From NCBI RefSeq assembly GCF_000331735.1, contig NC_020126.1, forward strand, positions 5,226,501-5,290,500: DNA of 64,000 bases, written 5' to 3'. Origin of the DNA: Myxococcus stipitatus DSM 14675 (lineage in GTDB: Bacteria; Myxococcota; Myxococcia; Myxococcales; Myxococcaceae). Positions 1-8,752 of the stretch are shown here, one piece after another; the stretch's first letter is position 1, and each line of letters starts with the position of its first letter. Both the position numbers and the translations under genes were made by a program. Under the pieces are notes generated by a model. It saw only the letters and a list, made by a program, of their open reading frames with translations. It did not search any database and was not told where the DNA came from.

Positions 1-848
1 TGGATGAAGACGCCGAGGAACGACCACGGCGCGGCGATGGGATTCAGATAGCCGTTGCTGCCGCGCGCGCCATAGCCCTGGCTCACGTAGAAGACGACAT
101 AGACAAGCGACAGCACGAGGTAGGGCGCGAGGTGCCGCGACCTCCGCTGCCAGGACTCACGGCGACCGAACACTTCATAGGAGCCCAGGAGCAACACGGC
201 CCCGACGGCGGCCTCGCCGGAGAGCAGGGCGCCCGCGAGTGCCACGGGGGCGAGGACGCGTCCGGGTTTCCAGGCGTCCTCGCGAGCGCGCAGGTGTGCC
301 GCCAGCGCGAGCAGCCCCAGGAGCGCGGAGACGAGTGGATGACGCGCGGCGAGCCATGCCACGGGGAGCACGTGGGCCCCCGCCACCGCATAGAGCACGG
401 TGGCCAGCGTCGCCACGGGGGTGGGCAACAGTCGTTGGTGCAGCCAGCCCACCAGCACGACCAGCGCCACGAACCACGCGAGGCTGTGCAGATGCGCGGG
501 AAGCGCGGCATCGCGGAAGAGCCACGCATCCAGGCTCAAGAGCGCGCTGGGGATGGGGCGGAAGAATCGGACGAGCAGCGAGTCCGAGGCCCACCAGGGC
601 AGGAGCCCGGACTCGCGCAATCGCTCCGGCATCGAGCCCGGCCCGCCGACGAACTCATAGAGGGACAGCGGCCCCCAGTCGCCCAGTTGCCGTGTCGAGC
701 CGTTGATGACCATCCGGTGCATCAGGTCGTCGAGCATCAACCCCACACGCAACGACGGCAGCGAGAGGAGGATGCCCAGCCCCAACGCGAGCACGAGCGA
801 GCGAGGCCACGTCCAACGAGTGCCCACGTGAGGAGGACCATCCGCCAT
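1..848 (-). CDS. Polytopic membrane protein, GT-C glycosyltransferase-like (C-terminus cut by window edge)
   Basis: The frame is open from the ATG at 848 to the left edge, so about 282 N-terminal residues are visible. The protein starts with a short cytoplasmic tail and a hydrophobic segment (residues about 17-34). An extracytoplasmic loop follows that carries an Asp-Asp pair (LMLDDLMH), then a series of strongly hydrophobic helices. An acidic pair in the first outside loop followed by many membrane spans is typical of GT-C enzymes (ArnT/PMT/mannosyltransferase type), which use polyprenyl-linked sugars. No soluble domain is visible. The family call is an inference from topology. It could also be an uncharacterised O-antigen or glycan-related membrane protein. 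Confidence 0.6.
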   Translation of the reverse strand, partial: MADGPPHVGTRWTWPRSLVLALGLGILLSLPSLRVGLMLDDLMHRMVINGSTRQLGDWGPLSLYEFVGGPGSMPERLRESGLLPWWASDSLLVRFFRPIPSALLSLDAWLFRDAALPAHLHSLAWFVALVVLVGWLHQRLLPTPVATLATVLYAVAGAHVLPVAWLAARHPLVSALLGLLALAAHLRAREDAWKPGRVLAPVALAGALLSGEAAVGAVLLLGSYEVFGRRESWQRRSRHLAPYLVLSLVYVVFYVSQGYGARGSNGYLNPIAAPWSFLGVFI

Positions 849-936
849 GACCACCTCCGGCTTCGAGGAACCTGTCGGGTCGCGCCCAGGCCCCTCGAGG
901 ACACGCTAGTCCGGAGGCAGTCACTTCAACCACTCC

Positions 937-1167
937 CTACACCCCGCCACGAACCCAAGTGGCGTACTGCCTCCTGGCCGTGTTCGAGAGCTCGTACCCG
1001 AGCTCGAGCGCCATCTCCGGGTCAAGGCCCAGCGTGGCCTCGAGGTCGGCGACAAGGCCTCCCACGAACACCCCCTCCACCTCGGAACCCTTCCGGGTGT
1101 ACCGAACCACATCCAGCGCGGCCTCCGCCAACCGCCGCACCAACTTCTTCCGACTGTTCTTCATCAC
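937..1167 (-). CDS. Small basic/acidic hypothetical protein (76 aa)
   Basis: An AGGAGAAGG ribosome-binding site lies a few bases before tandem ATG codons (start at 1167). The N-terminus is basic (MMKNSRKKLVRRL), followed by an amphipathic, mostly helical sequence ending in WVRGGV. Codon use is GC-rich as in its neighbours. There is no signal peptide, membrane span or recognised domain, and I do not recognise the family. It stands alone between a membrane protein and a zinc-ribbon gene. The strong RBS is the main reason to accept it. Confidence 0.6.
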   Translation of the reverse strand: MMKNSRKKLVRRLAEAALDVVRYTRKGSEVEGVFVGGLVADLEATLGLDPEMALELGYELSNTARRQYATWVRGGV

Positions 1168-1403
1168 GAACCTTCTCCTGCACGGGTCTCTGGGGGGCCC
1201 ACCACCTCATGCCGTGCTGGGTGGACCCGCCTGCGTTGCGCTGCCCGGACCCTCCGGACTCACGCACCACCGACACGAAGAAGATTGGGTTCGGGGTTCG
1301 GGACTCCTCGCCGCCCGACGCGGCGTGTGGGGGGACCTCGGGGGGCGGTCTGACTCTGCGGGGAGCTTCAGCCCGAGGACCGAGCAGGAGATCGGCCGCC
1401 CAC

Positions 1404-1664
1404 CTGGACCGACGTCGCCAGTGCACGGGTTGCGGCGGCTTCCAGCTGCGTTACGTCGAAGGCATGTTCCAAGCGACTCCACAGCCCGAATCGCGCGACT
1501 TCATGATCCCCGAAGGCTGTCCCGCCTGTGCCGCGGACCTGCCCGTGCGTGTCTCGGCGGCGGGCCCCAGCGGCGTCTGCAAGCACTGCGGATGGATGGG
1601 CCGCCCCCTCATCACCGTGACGCACAAGGGGCTGCGCGTCACCTACGAAGGCGCCGCGGCCTGA
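1404..1664 (+). CDS. Small zinc-ribbon protein, start codon uncertain
   Basis: The translated frame contains three Cys-X2-Cys knuckles (CTGC, CPAC, CKHC) and ends in a compact C-terminal segment before the stop at 1662-1664. Three CXXC pairs in 86 residues indicate structural zinc binding. No ATG, GTG or TTG lies upstream of the first CXXC in a sensible position. The best start is a CTG at 1404, about ten bases after an AGGAG-like run at 1386-1390. The first in-frame ATG (1464) would delete the first cysteine pair. The function is unknown: it could bind nucleic acid or protein. A sequencing or assembly frameshift at the 5' end is an alternative explanation for the missing start. Confidence 0.55.
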   Translation: MDRRRQCTGCGGFQLRYVEGMFQATPQPESRDFMIPEGCPACAADLPVRVSAAGPSGVCKHCGWMGRPLITVTHKGLRVTYEGAAA

Positions 1665-1680
1665 GCGACAGGGAAGGGCG

Positions 1681-2970
1681 TCAGCCCGCCTGAGTGGCGG
1701 GCGCGTCCGGGGGCTGCGGCTTGGCCTGAGGCTCCGAGCTCGTCAGCTCCAGGCGGTCCACCTTCCGCAGCTCGGGGAAGCCCCAGGACCAGAGGACGAC
1801 CACCACGAGCGTCCCTACCGCGCCCGCCACCACCGCCGGCACGGCGCCCACGTGCTCCGCGAGCCAGCCCGCGCGGAACTCGCCGAGCTCGTTGGAAGCC
1901 CCGATGCACATCATGTTCACCGCTCCGACACGGCCGCGCATCTCGTCAGGGGTGGCCATCAGCTCCAGGGTGTGACGCACCACCACGCTGACCATGTCCG
2001 CGGCGCCCGCGATGGCCAGGGCCACCAGCGACAAGGGCAGGGAGCGGCTCACCCCGAAGACCAGCGTCGCCGCGCCGAAGATGGCCACGGCCGCGAACAT
2101 CTTCCAGCCCGCGTTCCCACCCAATGGCCGCAGGGCGAAGGCCACCGCCGTGAGGGCCGCGCCCGCCGCCGGAGCACACCGCAGCAGCCCGAGCCCCCAC
2201 GGGCCCGTGTGCAGCACATCCTTCGCGTAGATGGGGAGCAGCGCCACGGCGCCGCCCAACAGCACGGCGAACAGGTCCAGGGTGATGCTGCCCAGCAGCA
2301 TGCGCTGTCGGCGGACGAAGCCAAGGCCCGCGACGACGGTGGAGAAGGACAACGGCTCCGACGAAGCCCGCCCGGTCCGCACCTTCAGCGAGAGAATCCA
2401 CACCACCGTCAGCGCACACAGCGCGGCCGAGCCGAGGTAGGCCCCCGTCGGACCCGCCCACCCATAGAGCACGCCGCCCACCGCGGGGCCCGCGATGGTG
2501 GCCACCTGCCACGTCGTGGAGTTCACGGCCACCGCGCGCGTCAGCTCGTCCCTGGGAACCAGGCGCGGCGTGAGCGCGGAGCCCGCGGGCGCATAGAACG
2601 CGCGCGCCGTGCCGAAGACAACCAGGACGCCGTAGACGAAGCGCACATCGGTGATGTGGCCCAGGGAGAAGGAGAGCAGCGCCAGGCTGCACAGCAGCAT
2701 CACGCCCTGGCAGATGGCCAGGATGGCCCGTCGATCAAACCGGTCGGCGGCCTGTCCCCCGAGCAGACAGAACAGGAGGAAGGGGATGACCTGGGCAAGC
2801 CCCGTGTAGCCAAGCGCCAGGGCGCTGCCCGTCATGTCGTAGACCTGCCAGCCGATGGCCACCGACTCGATCTGCATGGCCAGCACCGCGCAGAGGCGAG
2901 CGATCTGGTAGGTGCGGAAGTCGCGGTGACGGAAGACGGAGAGGGCCGGTCCTGCTGCGGTGACTGACAT
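1681..2970 (-). CDS. MFS transporter (EntS/MFS_3-like efflux)
   Basis: About 429 residues with roughly twelve hydrophobic segments. The N-terminus SVFRHRDFRTYQIARL is typical of the MFS_3 group, which contains enterobactin exporters and drug efflux pumps. The loop after helix 2 reads GGQAADRFDRRAILA, the classical MFS G-X3-D-R-X-GRR type motif that controls proton-coupled transport in the inner membrane. I chose the ATG at 2970. An upstream ATG at 3006 would add 12 residues that are not family-like. The gene lies 68 bp after the ABC exporter operon on the same strand, so read-through co-expression is possible. The proline-rich C-terminal tail is non-conserved. The substrate cannot be told from sequence. 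Confidence 0.85.
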   Translation of the reverse strand: MSVTAAGPALSVFRHRDFRTYQIARLCAVLAMQIESVAIGWQVYDMTGSALALGYTGLAQVIPFLLFCLLGGQAADRFDRRAILAICQGVMLLCSLALLSFSLGHITDVRFVYGVLVVFGTARAFYAPAGSALTPRLVPRDELTRAVAVNSTTWQVATIAGPAVGGVLYGWAGPTGAYLGSAALCALTVVWILSLKVRTGRASSEPLSFSTVVAGLGFVRRQRMLLGSITLDLFAVLLGGAVALLPIYAKDVLHTGPWGLGLLRCAPAAGAALTAVAFALRPLGGNAGWKMFAAVAIFGAATLVFGVSRSLPLSLVALAIAGAADMVSVVVRHTLELMATPDEMRGRVGAVNMMCIGASNELGEFRAGWLAEHVGAVPAVVAGAVGTLVVVVLWSWGFPELRKVDRLELTSSEPQAKPQPPDAPATQAG

Positions 2971-3038
2971 GCGGGTGGCCTCGTGTAACGCAGGCCAGGG
3001 CCGCATGCCAGTCACAGTGGTGCCACCCACCCACCAGA

Positions 3039-4175
3039 TCAGGCCGAGGTCTTGTGGAACCGCCGAGCAGCCACGGCCATCATCACCGCGCCGAAGAGGG
3101 CGAGCAGGAGTACCTGCCGCCACAAATCCCACAGGCCCGCGTTCTTGAGCAGCACGCCACGCAGCACCTCGGCGTAGTAGCGCACGGGGTTCAGGTACGT
3201 CAGCCACGCCAGCCAGTCGGGCATCGCGCGGATGGGGCTCATCACCCCCGACAGGAGCACCGCGGGCAGGACGAAGAGGAACCCACCCACGAAGGCCTGT
3301 TGCTGCGTGCGGCTCACCGTCGCGATGAGGAGCCCCACGCTCAAGGTGGACAGGAGGTAGAAGAGGGTGGCCACCGCGACGAGCAGCAGGCTCCCTCGCA
3401 GCGGAACGCCAAAGACCCAGGCGCCCACGCTCAGCGCGAGCCCCACGTCCACCAGGCCAATCAACAGGAAGGGCGTCACCTTGCCCGCCATCAAGATGCC
3501 GGGGCGCAGCGGCGTCACCTGGAGCTGCTCCAGCGTGCCGGTCTCCCGCTCGCGCGCCAGCCCCATCGCCATGATGATGGTGGTGACGATGAGCAGCAGC
3601 ATCGCCGCGATGCCCGGCACCACGTACACGGACGTCGACAGCTCCGGGTTGTAGAGGACTCGAGGCACCAGCTCCACGGGTGTCCGTGGCGCTGTCAGCC
3701 CCTGGCCCTGGGCCTGCTCCCGCAGCATCCGCGTCGCGCGGAGCAGGCTGTACTGCGCCACCGCGGTCGCCGCGACGGAGGAACGCGTGGGGTCCGAGCC
3801 ATCCACCAGCGCCTGGACCTGCGCCCCTTCGCCGCGCAGCAGGTCCTTCTGGAAGTCGGGAGGGAAGATCAACGCGACGGAGGCCTTGCCCTGCTCGAGC
3901 GCCTCCGCCGCCGCCGTCTCATCCGGAAGCAGGGCCGTGAGGCTCAAGGTGTCGCCCGCGAGCTGCTCCCTCGCGTACGCGCGACTCTCCGCCGTCTTGT
4001 CCCGGTCCACCACCACCGTGGGGACGTGGCGCACGTCGAAGTTCACCGCGAACCCCAGCATGAAGAGCTGGATGAGCGGGGCCAGCGTCAAGAGCGCCAT
4101 GACGCGCCGGTCTCGCGCCGTCTGTCGGACTTCCTTCACCACCACCGCGCGGTACTGCACCACCAGGGGATGCAT
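3039..4175 (-). CDS. ABC-2 type exporter permease (YbhR-like)
   Basis: 378 residues. It has one N-terminal membrane helix (about residues 25-45), a large extracytoplasmic domain of about 130 residues (VVVDRDKTAESRAY at its start), then five C-terminal helices. This is the topology of ABC2_membrane_3 permeases. The signature MGLARERETGTLEQLQVTPLRP is the cytoplasmic coupling stretch typical of the family. It is the last gene of the five-gene exporter operon, 15 bp after the preceding permease, with GGAGGG as RBS. It presumably forms a heterodimeric channel with the upstream permease. The substrate is unknown; in E. coli the YbhFSR system handles cationic drugs and sodium. Confidence 0.88.
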   Translation of the reverse strand: MHPLVVQYRAVVVKEVRQTARDRRVMALLTLAPLIQLFMLGFAVNFDVRHVPTVVVDRDKTAESRAYAREQLAGDTLSLTALLPDETAAAEALEQGKASVALIFPPDFQKDLLRGEGAQVQALVDGSDPTRSSVAATAVAQYSLLRATRMLREQAQGQGLTAPRTPVELVPRVLYNPELSTSVYVVPGIAAMLLLIVTTIIMAMGLARERETGTLEQLQVTPLRPGILMAGKVTPFLLIGLVDVGLALSVGAWVFGVPLRGSLLLVAVATLFYLLSTLSVGLLIATVSRTQQQAFVGGFLFVLPAVLLSGVMSPIRAMPDWLAWLTYLNPVRYYAEVLRGVLLKNAGLWDLWRQVLLLALFGAVMMAVAARRFHKTSA

Positions 4176-4190
4176 GTTCGCGTCCCTCCT

Positions 4191-5330
4191 TCAGTCCAGT
4201 CGCCGCTGGAAACGCCGCGTCGCCACCACCAGCATGAGGGCCGCGAACAAGGTCAGGGCCAACAACTGCGGCCACAGCACGGACAGGCCATTGCCGCGCA
4301 GGAGCACCCCTCGCAGCGTGGCCACGAAGTAGCGCGCCGGTATCAGCGTGCTGATGACCTTGAGCGGAGGAGGCAGGTTCTCGATGGGGAAGATGAACCC
4401 CGACAGGAGCATCGACGGCAGCACGGACGTCATCGTCGCCACCTGCGTCGCCACCATCTGGTTGCGCGTCACCACCGAGATGAGCAGCCCCTGGCCCAAC
4501 ATGCCGACGAGGAACAGGAACGAGCCCAACCCCAGCGCCACGAGGCTGCCTCGGATGGGCACGTCGAACACCCAGGTCCCCACCACCAGCACCAGCATCA
4601 CCTGGAGCAGGCCGATGCCCAGGTAGGGCAGCAGCTTGCCCACGACAATCTCCATCCGCCCCACGGGGGTCGCGAAGAGCTGCTCCATGGAGCCTCGCTC
4701 CCACTCGCGCGCCACCGTCAGCGCGGTGATGAGCACCGCGACGATGGCCAGGAGATACGCCGCCAGGCCCGGCACCAGGAACATGGCCGAGCGCGCCGTG
4801 GGATTGAACAGCGTCCGCACGCGGACCTCCAGCGGAGGCGCGGCCATCACCCCGGTGCCCCCGAGCTTGCGCCCCGCCATCTCCACCAGGGCCTGGGCCT
4901 TCGCGAGCGCCTGCGTCGCCGTGTTGCCATCCGCGCCGTCGAGCAGGAACTGGACCTGGGCGCCGCCGCGCTTCACGTCCTCGGAGAAGCCCTTGCGAAT
5001 GAGCAGCACGCCCGTCGCGCGGCCTCGGCGCAGCTCGCTCACCGCCTCTTCGGGCGAGGTGCCTTCGCGCAGCACCTCGAACTCACCGGACGCGGTGACG
5101 TGGCGCACCAGCTCGCGAGACAGGTCCGTGCGGTCCTGGTCCACCACCGCCAGCTCCAGATGGTCCACGTCGAAGCTGATGCCGAAGCCGAACAGCACCA
5201 GCATCACCACGGGCAGGGCGAGTGCCAGATAGAGGGTGCGGATGTCCCGGCGGATGTGCAGGACCTCCTTGCCCGCCATCGCGAGGATGCGTCCCACCCG
5301 GCGCTTCACGCTCGAGGAGTCCATGGCCAT
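4191..5330 (-). CDS. ABC-2 type exporter permease (YbhS-like)
   Basis: 379 residues, same architecture as its downstream neighbour: a single N-terminal helix, an extracytoplasmic domain beginning with AVVDQDRTDLSREL, and five C-terminal helices. The coupling stretch is TVAREWERGSMEQLFATPVGR. The ATG at 5330 directly follows the TGA of the ATPase gene, so translation is probably coupled. A second ATG two codons later could also be used. It most likely pairs with the next permease, as YbhS does with YbhR. The two permeases are clearly paralogous but not identical, which suggests a heterodimer. Confidence 0.88.
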   Translation of the reverse strand: MAMDSSSVKRRVGRILAMAGKEVLHIRRDIRTLYLALALPVVMLVLFGFGISFDVDHLELAVVDQDRTDLSRELVRHVTASGEFEVLREGTSPEEAVSELRRGRATGVLLIRKGFSEDVKRGGAQVQFLLDGADGNTATQALAKAQALVEMAGRKLGGTGVMAAPPLEVRVRTLFNPTARSAMFLVPGLAAYLLAIVAVLITALTVAREWERGSMEQLFATPVGRMEIVVGKLLPYLGIGLLQVMLVLVVGTWVFDVPIRGSLVALGLGSFLFLVGMLGQGLLISVVTRNQMVATQVATMTSVLPSMLLSGFIFPIENLPPPLKVISTLIPARYFVATLRGVLLRGNGLSVLWPQLLALTLFAALMLVVATRRFQRRLD

Positions 5331-6269
5331 TCAGTCCTCTCCCCGCTGGGCATTCGCCGTGAGGGCCAGGAAGACGTCGTCCAGCGTCGGCGCCGAGTCC
5401 TCCATCTCCAGCGGGTCCACGCCGCGCGCGCGCAGCCGCTCCGCCAGCACGTCGGAGGGAAGCACCGCCGGGTCCACGCGAACGGTGGCGCCCGAGCCGA
5501 AGCGGCTCACATCCAGCACGCCCGCCATGCCGCGCAGCGAGTCCAGGGCAGGGGAGAGCTGGGGGCCTCGCACCTCCAGCACGCGCCCCGGGGCGTGGGT
5601 CCGCTTCAGTCCTTCCGGGCTGTCCAGCGCCACCAGCTTTCCGTCCACCATGATGCCGATGCGAGCGCAGTTCTCCGCCTCGTCCATGTAGTGCGTGGTG
5701 ACGAAGACGGTGGTGCCCTGGGACGCGAGGTCGCGAATCAGCTCCCAGAAGGAGCGCCGCTGCACCGGGTCCACGCCCGCGGTGGGCTCGTCGAGGAAGA
5801 CGATGCGAGGCTGATGCAGCACCGCGCTCGCCAGGGCCACGCGCTGCTGGAGTCCTCCCGGGAGCGAGCCCGTCACCTCGTCCTGGACCTCGCGCAACTG
5901 CATCCGCTCGAGCATCTCGCCGATGCGCCGCTCCAGCTCCTTGCCGTACGCGCCATAGGCCGAGGCGAAGAACTCCAGGTTCGCGCGCACGCTCAGGTCC
6001 AGGTACAGCGAGAAGCGCTGGGACATGTAGCCGATGCCCGTCTTCACGCGCTCGGGCTCGAGCCCCACGTCGAAGCCGGCGACCCGCGCGCCGCCGCCCG
6101 TGGGCTTCAGCAGGCCACACAGCATGCGGATGGTGGTGGACTTGCCCGCGCCGTTGGCGCCCAGGTAGCCGAAGATCTCTCCCGCGCCGACGTCGAAGCT
6201 CACGTCGTCCACCGCGGTGAAGGCGCCGAATCGCCTCGTCAGGTGTTGCACCTCGATGGCCGGAGTCAT
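5331..6269 (-). CDS. ABC transporter ATP-binding protein (second ATPase of exporter)
   Basis: 312 residues from ATG 6269, which overlaps the stop of the upstream ATPase gene by four bases (ATGA). It shows Walker A GANGAGKSTTIRML, a modified signature LPGGLQQRVAL, Walker B IVFLDEPTAGVDP, and a switch histidine after FVTTHYMDEAENC. The C-terminal 80 residues after the ATPase core form the accessory domain seen in DrrA/YbhF-like ATPases. The longer frame that begins upstream overlaps the previous gene and is not used. It energises the two permeases downstream. The signature loop has Pro in place of Ser (LPGGL), which is tolerated in this subgroup. Confidence 0.9.
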   Translation of the reverse strand: MTPAIEVQHLTRRFGAFTAVDDVSFDVGAGEIFGYLGANGAGKSTTIRMLCGLLKPTGGGARVAGFDVGLEPERVKTGIGYMSQRFSLYLDLSVRANLEFFASAYGAYGKELERRIGEMLERMQLREVQDEVTGSLPGGLQQRVALASAVLHQPRIVFLDEPTAGVDPVQRRSFWELIRDLASQGTTVFVTTHYMDEAENCARIGIMVDGKLVALDSPEGLKRTHAPGRVLEVRGPQLSPALDSLRGMAGVLDVSRFGSGATVRVDPAVLPSDVLAERLRARGVDPLEMEDSAPTLDDVFLALTANAQRGED

Positions 6270-7027
6270 GCGGCCCTCCCGCCGTCGCGCTTCTCGACGA
6301 GCGACAGGAACACGGCCTCGAAGTTGGAAGCCGCGACGCCATGCCGGCGCGCCAGCTCGCGAGGATCTCCCTCCGCGATGAGCTCGCCCATGTGGAGCAG
6401 TCCCACGCGATGGCACCGCGCGGCCTCGTCCATGTACGGCGTGGAGACCAGCAGCGTCATGCCCTCGTGGACCAGGGCATAGAGCAGCTCCCACAGCTCG
6501 CGGCGGCTGACCGGGTCCACGCCGTTGGTGGGTTCATCCAGCAGCAGCACCCGAGGCCGGTGGAGCAGGGCACACGCCAGCGCCAGCTTCTTGTACATGC
6601 CGCCCGACAGCGCATCCGCGCGGCGCTCCGTGAAGCGCCCCAGGCGGGTGATGTCCAGGAGCTGCGCCCGACGCTCCTCGAAGTCGCGCTGGGACAGGCC
6701 GAACAGCCGCGCGAAGAAGCGCAGGTTCTCGCCGACGCTCAGGTCTCCGTAGAGCGTGTTGCGCTGGGGCACCAGGCCCAGGGACTCGCGCACGGGTGAG
6801 CGCGTGTCCGTCGGGTCCTCGCCCAGCAGCCGGACCTTGCCCGAGTCCGGGAGCAGCAGGCCCGCCATCAACCGGATGGCCGTGGTCTTCCCCGCGCCAT
6901 CGGGCCCCACCAGTCCGTAGACCTCCCCCGCGTGGACGGAGAGGGAGACACCGCGCAGCGCCTGCGCCTTGCCGAAGGCGCGGCGGACTTCCTCGAGCGA
7001 CACGGCCATCTCCGGCCGCGCGCTCAT
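6266..7027 (-). CDS. ABC transporter ATP-binding protein (first ATPase of exporter)
   Basis: 253 residues with Walker A GPDGAGKTTAIRLM, signature LSGGMYKKLALA, Walker B VLLLDEPTNGVDP and the following D-loop. The start ATG at 7027 overlaps the stop of the HlyD gene (ATGA), and its own stop overlaps the next ATPase start. In E. coli YbhF and RbbA these two ATPase halves are fused in one polypeptide. Here they are separate, adjacent genes. The GPDGAGK form of Walker A is common in first halves of such tandem ATPases. Role: nucleotide-binding subunit of the exporter at the inner membrane. Confidence 0.9.
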   Translation of the reverse strand: MSARPEMAVSLEEVRRAFGKAQALRGVSLSVHAGEVYGLVGPDGAGKTTAIRLMAGLLLPDSGKVRLLGEDPTDTRSPVRESLGLVPQRNTLYGDLSVGENLRFFARLFGLSQRDFEERRAQLLDITRLGRFTERRADALSGGMYKKLALACALLHRPRVLLLDEPTNGVDPVSRRELWELLYALVHEGMTLLVSTPYMDEAARCHRVGLLHMGELIAEGDPRELARRHGVAASNFEAVFLSLVEKRDGGRAA

Positions 7028-8088
7028 GGCTTCTGCTCCGCCACCACCGCCGCGTTCACGGCGCCCAGGGTGATCTCCACCGGCATGCCCGGCAGCAGCA
7101 CGCCCTCCGGCGCGTCGATGTGCACCTCGACGGGATAGACCAGGCGATCCCTGTCCGAGCGCGTCTGCACGTTGCGAGGGGTGAAGGCCGCCTCGCGCGC
7201 CACCGTCACCACCTGCGCCTGGAACGTGCGGTCGGGGTACGCGTCCGCGCGCACCGTGGCGGACTGCCCCGGCTTCGCCGAGGCCAGCTCCGCGTTGGGC
7301 AGGTAGAAGGTCGCCTTGGGGCGATGCGTGTCCACCAGCCGCGCGACGACCGCGCCGGGCAGGGCCAGCTCACCGACCTCCAGCGGCAGCGTCTCCACCG
7401 TCCCGCTCAGCGGCGCGCGCAGCTCGCACTCCGCCACCGACACCTGGGCCCGACGGACCGTGGCCTCCGCGACTTGAATCGCGCGGAGCGCGGACTCGGC
7501 TTGCTGGAGGCTCGCGCGCTCCGACTCCGTCGCGGCGCGGGCCTGCCTCGCCGTCGCCGTGCTCGCGTGTCGCGCCGCCGCGAGCTGCTGCGCCAGGGCC
7601 TGGGCCTGCGCACGCGCCTGGTCCAGCGCGGCCTCCGTCGTCGCGGCCCCCATGCGCTGGAGCCGCTCCGCCTGACGCTCGGCGAGCCCGTGCTGGTCCG
7701 CGAGCGAGGCAATCTGCGACTGGCTTCCCTCCGCCTGCGCTGCCACCGCCTCGCTGCTGCGCCCCGCGGCCACCGCCGACGCACGAGCCGCGTCCGCCTG
7801 CGCCTGCGCCATGGCCAACCGCGCGGTGGCCTCCGCCAGTCCGGCCTCCGGCTCCGTGCAGTCGAGGGTGAGGAGCACCGCGTTCTTCTCCACCTTGGCG
7901 CCTTCCTCCACGTTGCGGGTCAGCACGCGGGCGTTGATGCGCGCACGCACGTCCACCGCCGTCCCCTCCACCACGCCCGAGCCCCCCGCCGGCCCCTCCG
8001 CGGCGCGGCGATCCTTCAGGATGCGCACCCCCAACAACGCGGTGAGCACCACCACCAGGACCACGAAGACAACGACCGCACGCCGCAT
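7024..8088 (-). CDS. HlyD/YbhG-family membrane-fusion adaptor
   Basis: 354 residues. It has an N-terminal signal anchor (AVVVFVVLVVVLTALLG, residues 4-20), a split biotinyl-lipoyl domain, a long Ala/Gln-rich coiled-coil hairpin (about residues 95-215) and a beta-barrel end with PVEVHIDAPEGVLLPGMPVEI. This is the standard layout of periplasmic adaptor subunits. The ATG at 8088 has GGGGAGG seven bases upstream. It is the first gene of the operon adaptor-ATPase-ATPase-permease-permease, so the complex probably spans the periplasm to a TolC-like channel encoded elsewhere. No outer-membrane channel gene is present here. Confidence 0.9.
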   Translation of the reverse strand: MRRAVVVFVVLVVVLTALLGVRILKDRRAAEGPAGGSGVVEGTAVDVRARINARVLTRNVEEGAKVEKNAVLLTLDCTEPEAGLAEATARLAMAQAQADAARASAVAAGRSSEAVAAQAEGSQSQIASLADQHGLAERQAERLQRMGAATTEAALDQARAQAQALAQQLAAARHASTATARQARAATESERASLQQAESALRAIQVAEATVRRAQVSVAECELRAPLSGTVETLPLEVGELALPGAVVARLVDTHRPKATFYLPNAELASAKPGQSATVRADAYPDRTFQAQVVTVAREAAFTPRNVQTRSDRDRLVYPVEVHIDAPEGVLLPGMPVEITLGAVNAAVVAEQKP

Positions 8089-8457
8089 GGAGCCTCCCCT
8101 CGATGCCGCGGCCTCTCCGCGGTGACGGCCGCCTCGTTGGCAAGGTGTGTGCCAGCAATTGCACGTCGAAGCCGCCACGTCCCCGCCGGAAGCCCGTGCG
8201 TTCCCCCCGCCGGATATCCGGCACCCCGCCGGAAGCCCGACACCTCCGCGCGCGGCGGGCCCCCAGGAGAAGGTGGGCATGGCGCGCCCCAGGGGCCTTC
8301 ATCACGCCTTCTTCATGCTTCTTCACGCCTGGAGACAGCGCGTCATGGCACCTTGCACATCGCTTCCTCGGACACCGGGGAAGGTGGCACCGCCATTGCT
8401 CTTGCCGCGCAGGCACACCCATCCACTGCGCATCCGCTCGAGGCGAAGAGGCCCCAT
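8089..8457. other. Intergenic region between divergent units, with a short direct repeat
   Basis: No convincing gene. The 14-base word CCGCCGGAAGCCCG occurs twice about 40 bp apart (near 8186 and 8227), separated by a GGATATCC-centred palindrome (CCGGATATCCGG). This sits about 100-150 bp upstream of the HlyD start and could be a regulator site for the exporter operon, but no promoter hexamers are obvious. Confidence 0.35.
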
Positions 8458-8683
8458 GCTGCTCGACATGTACCTGTTCTTCTGCCTGCCATTCCCTCGC
8501 CCGATACGGCGCACGCTCGCAGGCAAGCCGCTGTCCACCAGCAACCGGGCTCCCCGGCGGTCCGCCGCCAAGGTCTCCCGCACGACGCGAGGTGCCTCCG
8601 CGGCGAAGCCGAAGTCCGCGCCTCGGCGACAGGGGAAGGCAGCGCTTCGCGTCGTCGAAGGAGGCAGGCCCGGGCTTCGCTGA
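8458..8683 (+). CDS. Possible small basic protein (75 aa)
   Basis: ATG at 8458 preceded by GAAGAGG. The product starts with a short hydrophobic stretch (MLLDMYLFFCLPFP) and continues as a strongly basic, Arg/Lys/Ala-rich tail. Third positions are mostly G or C. It resembles no family I know. It could be a real small secreted or DNA-binding peptide, or a chance frame in GC-rich DNA. It is offered only because it is the single plausible gene in a 660 bp gap. Confidence 0.3.
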
Positions 8684-8752
8684 GTCGAGAGGCTCGGTGT
8701 TCCCGGAAGAGGGGCCGCGTGATTGACTGCCCCGCTTGGGAGCCATTGTTCA

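Noticed and set aside
3054..6482. Very long plus-strand open frame antisense to the ABC exporter genes
   Set aside because: It runs opposite a complete operon with clear motifs. The protein is His/Gln/Arg-rich with no domain, a typical side effect of high-GC codon bias.
8346..8380. TGGCAC/TTGC text suggestive of a -24/-12 element
   Set aside because: The spacing between GG and GC is 13 instead of 10 bases and no downstream gene fits it.
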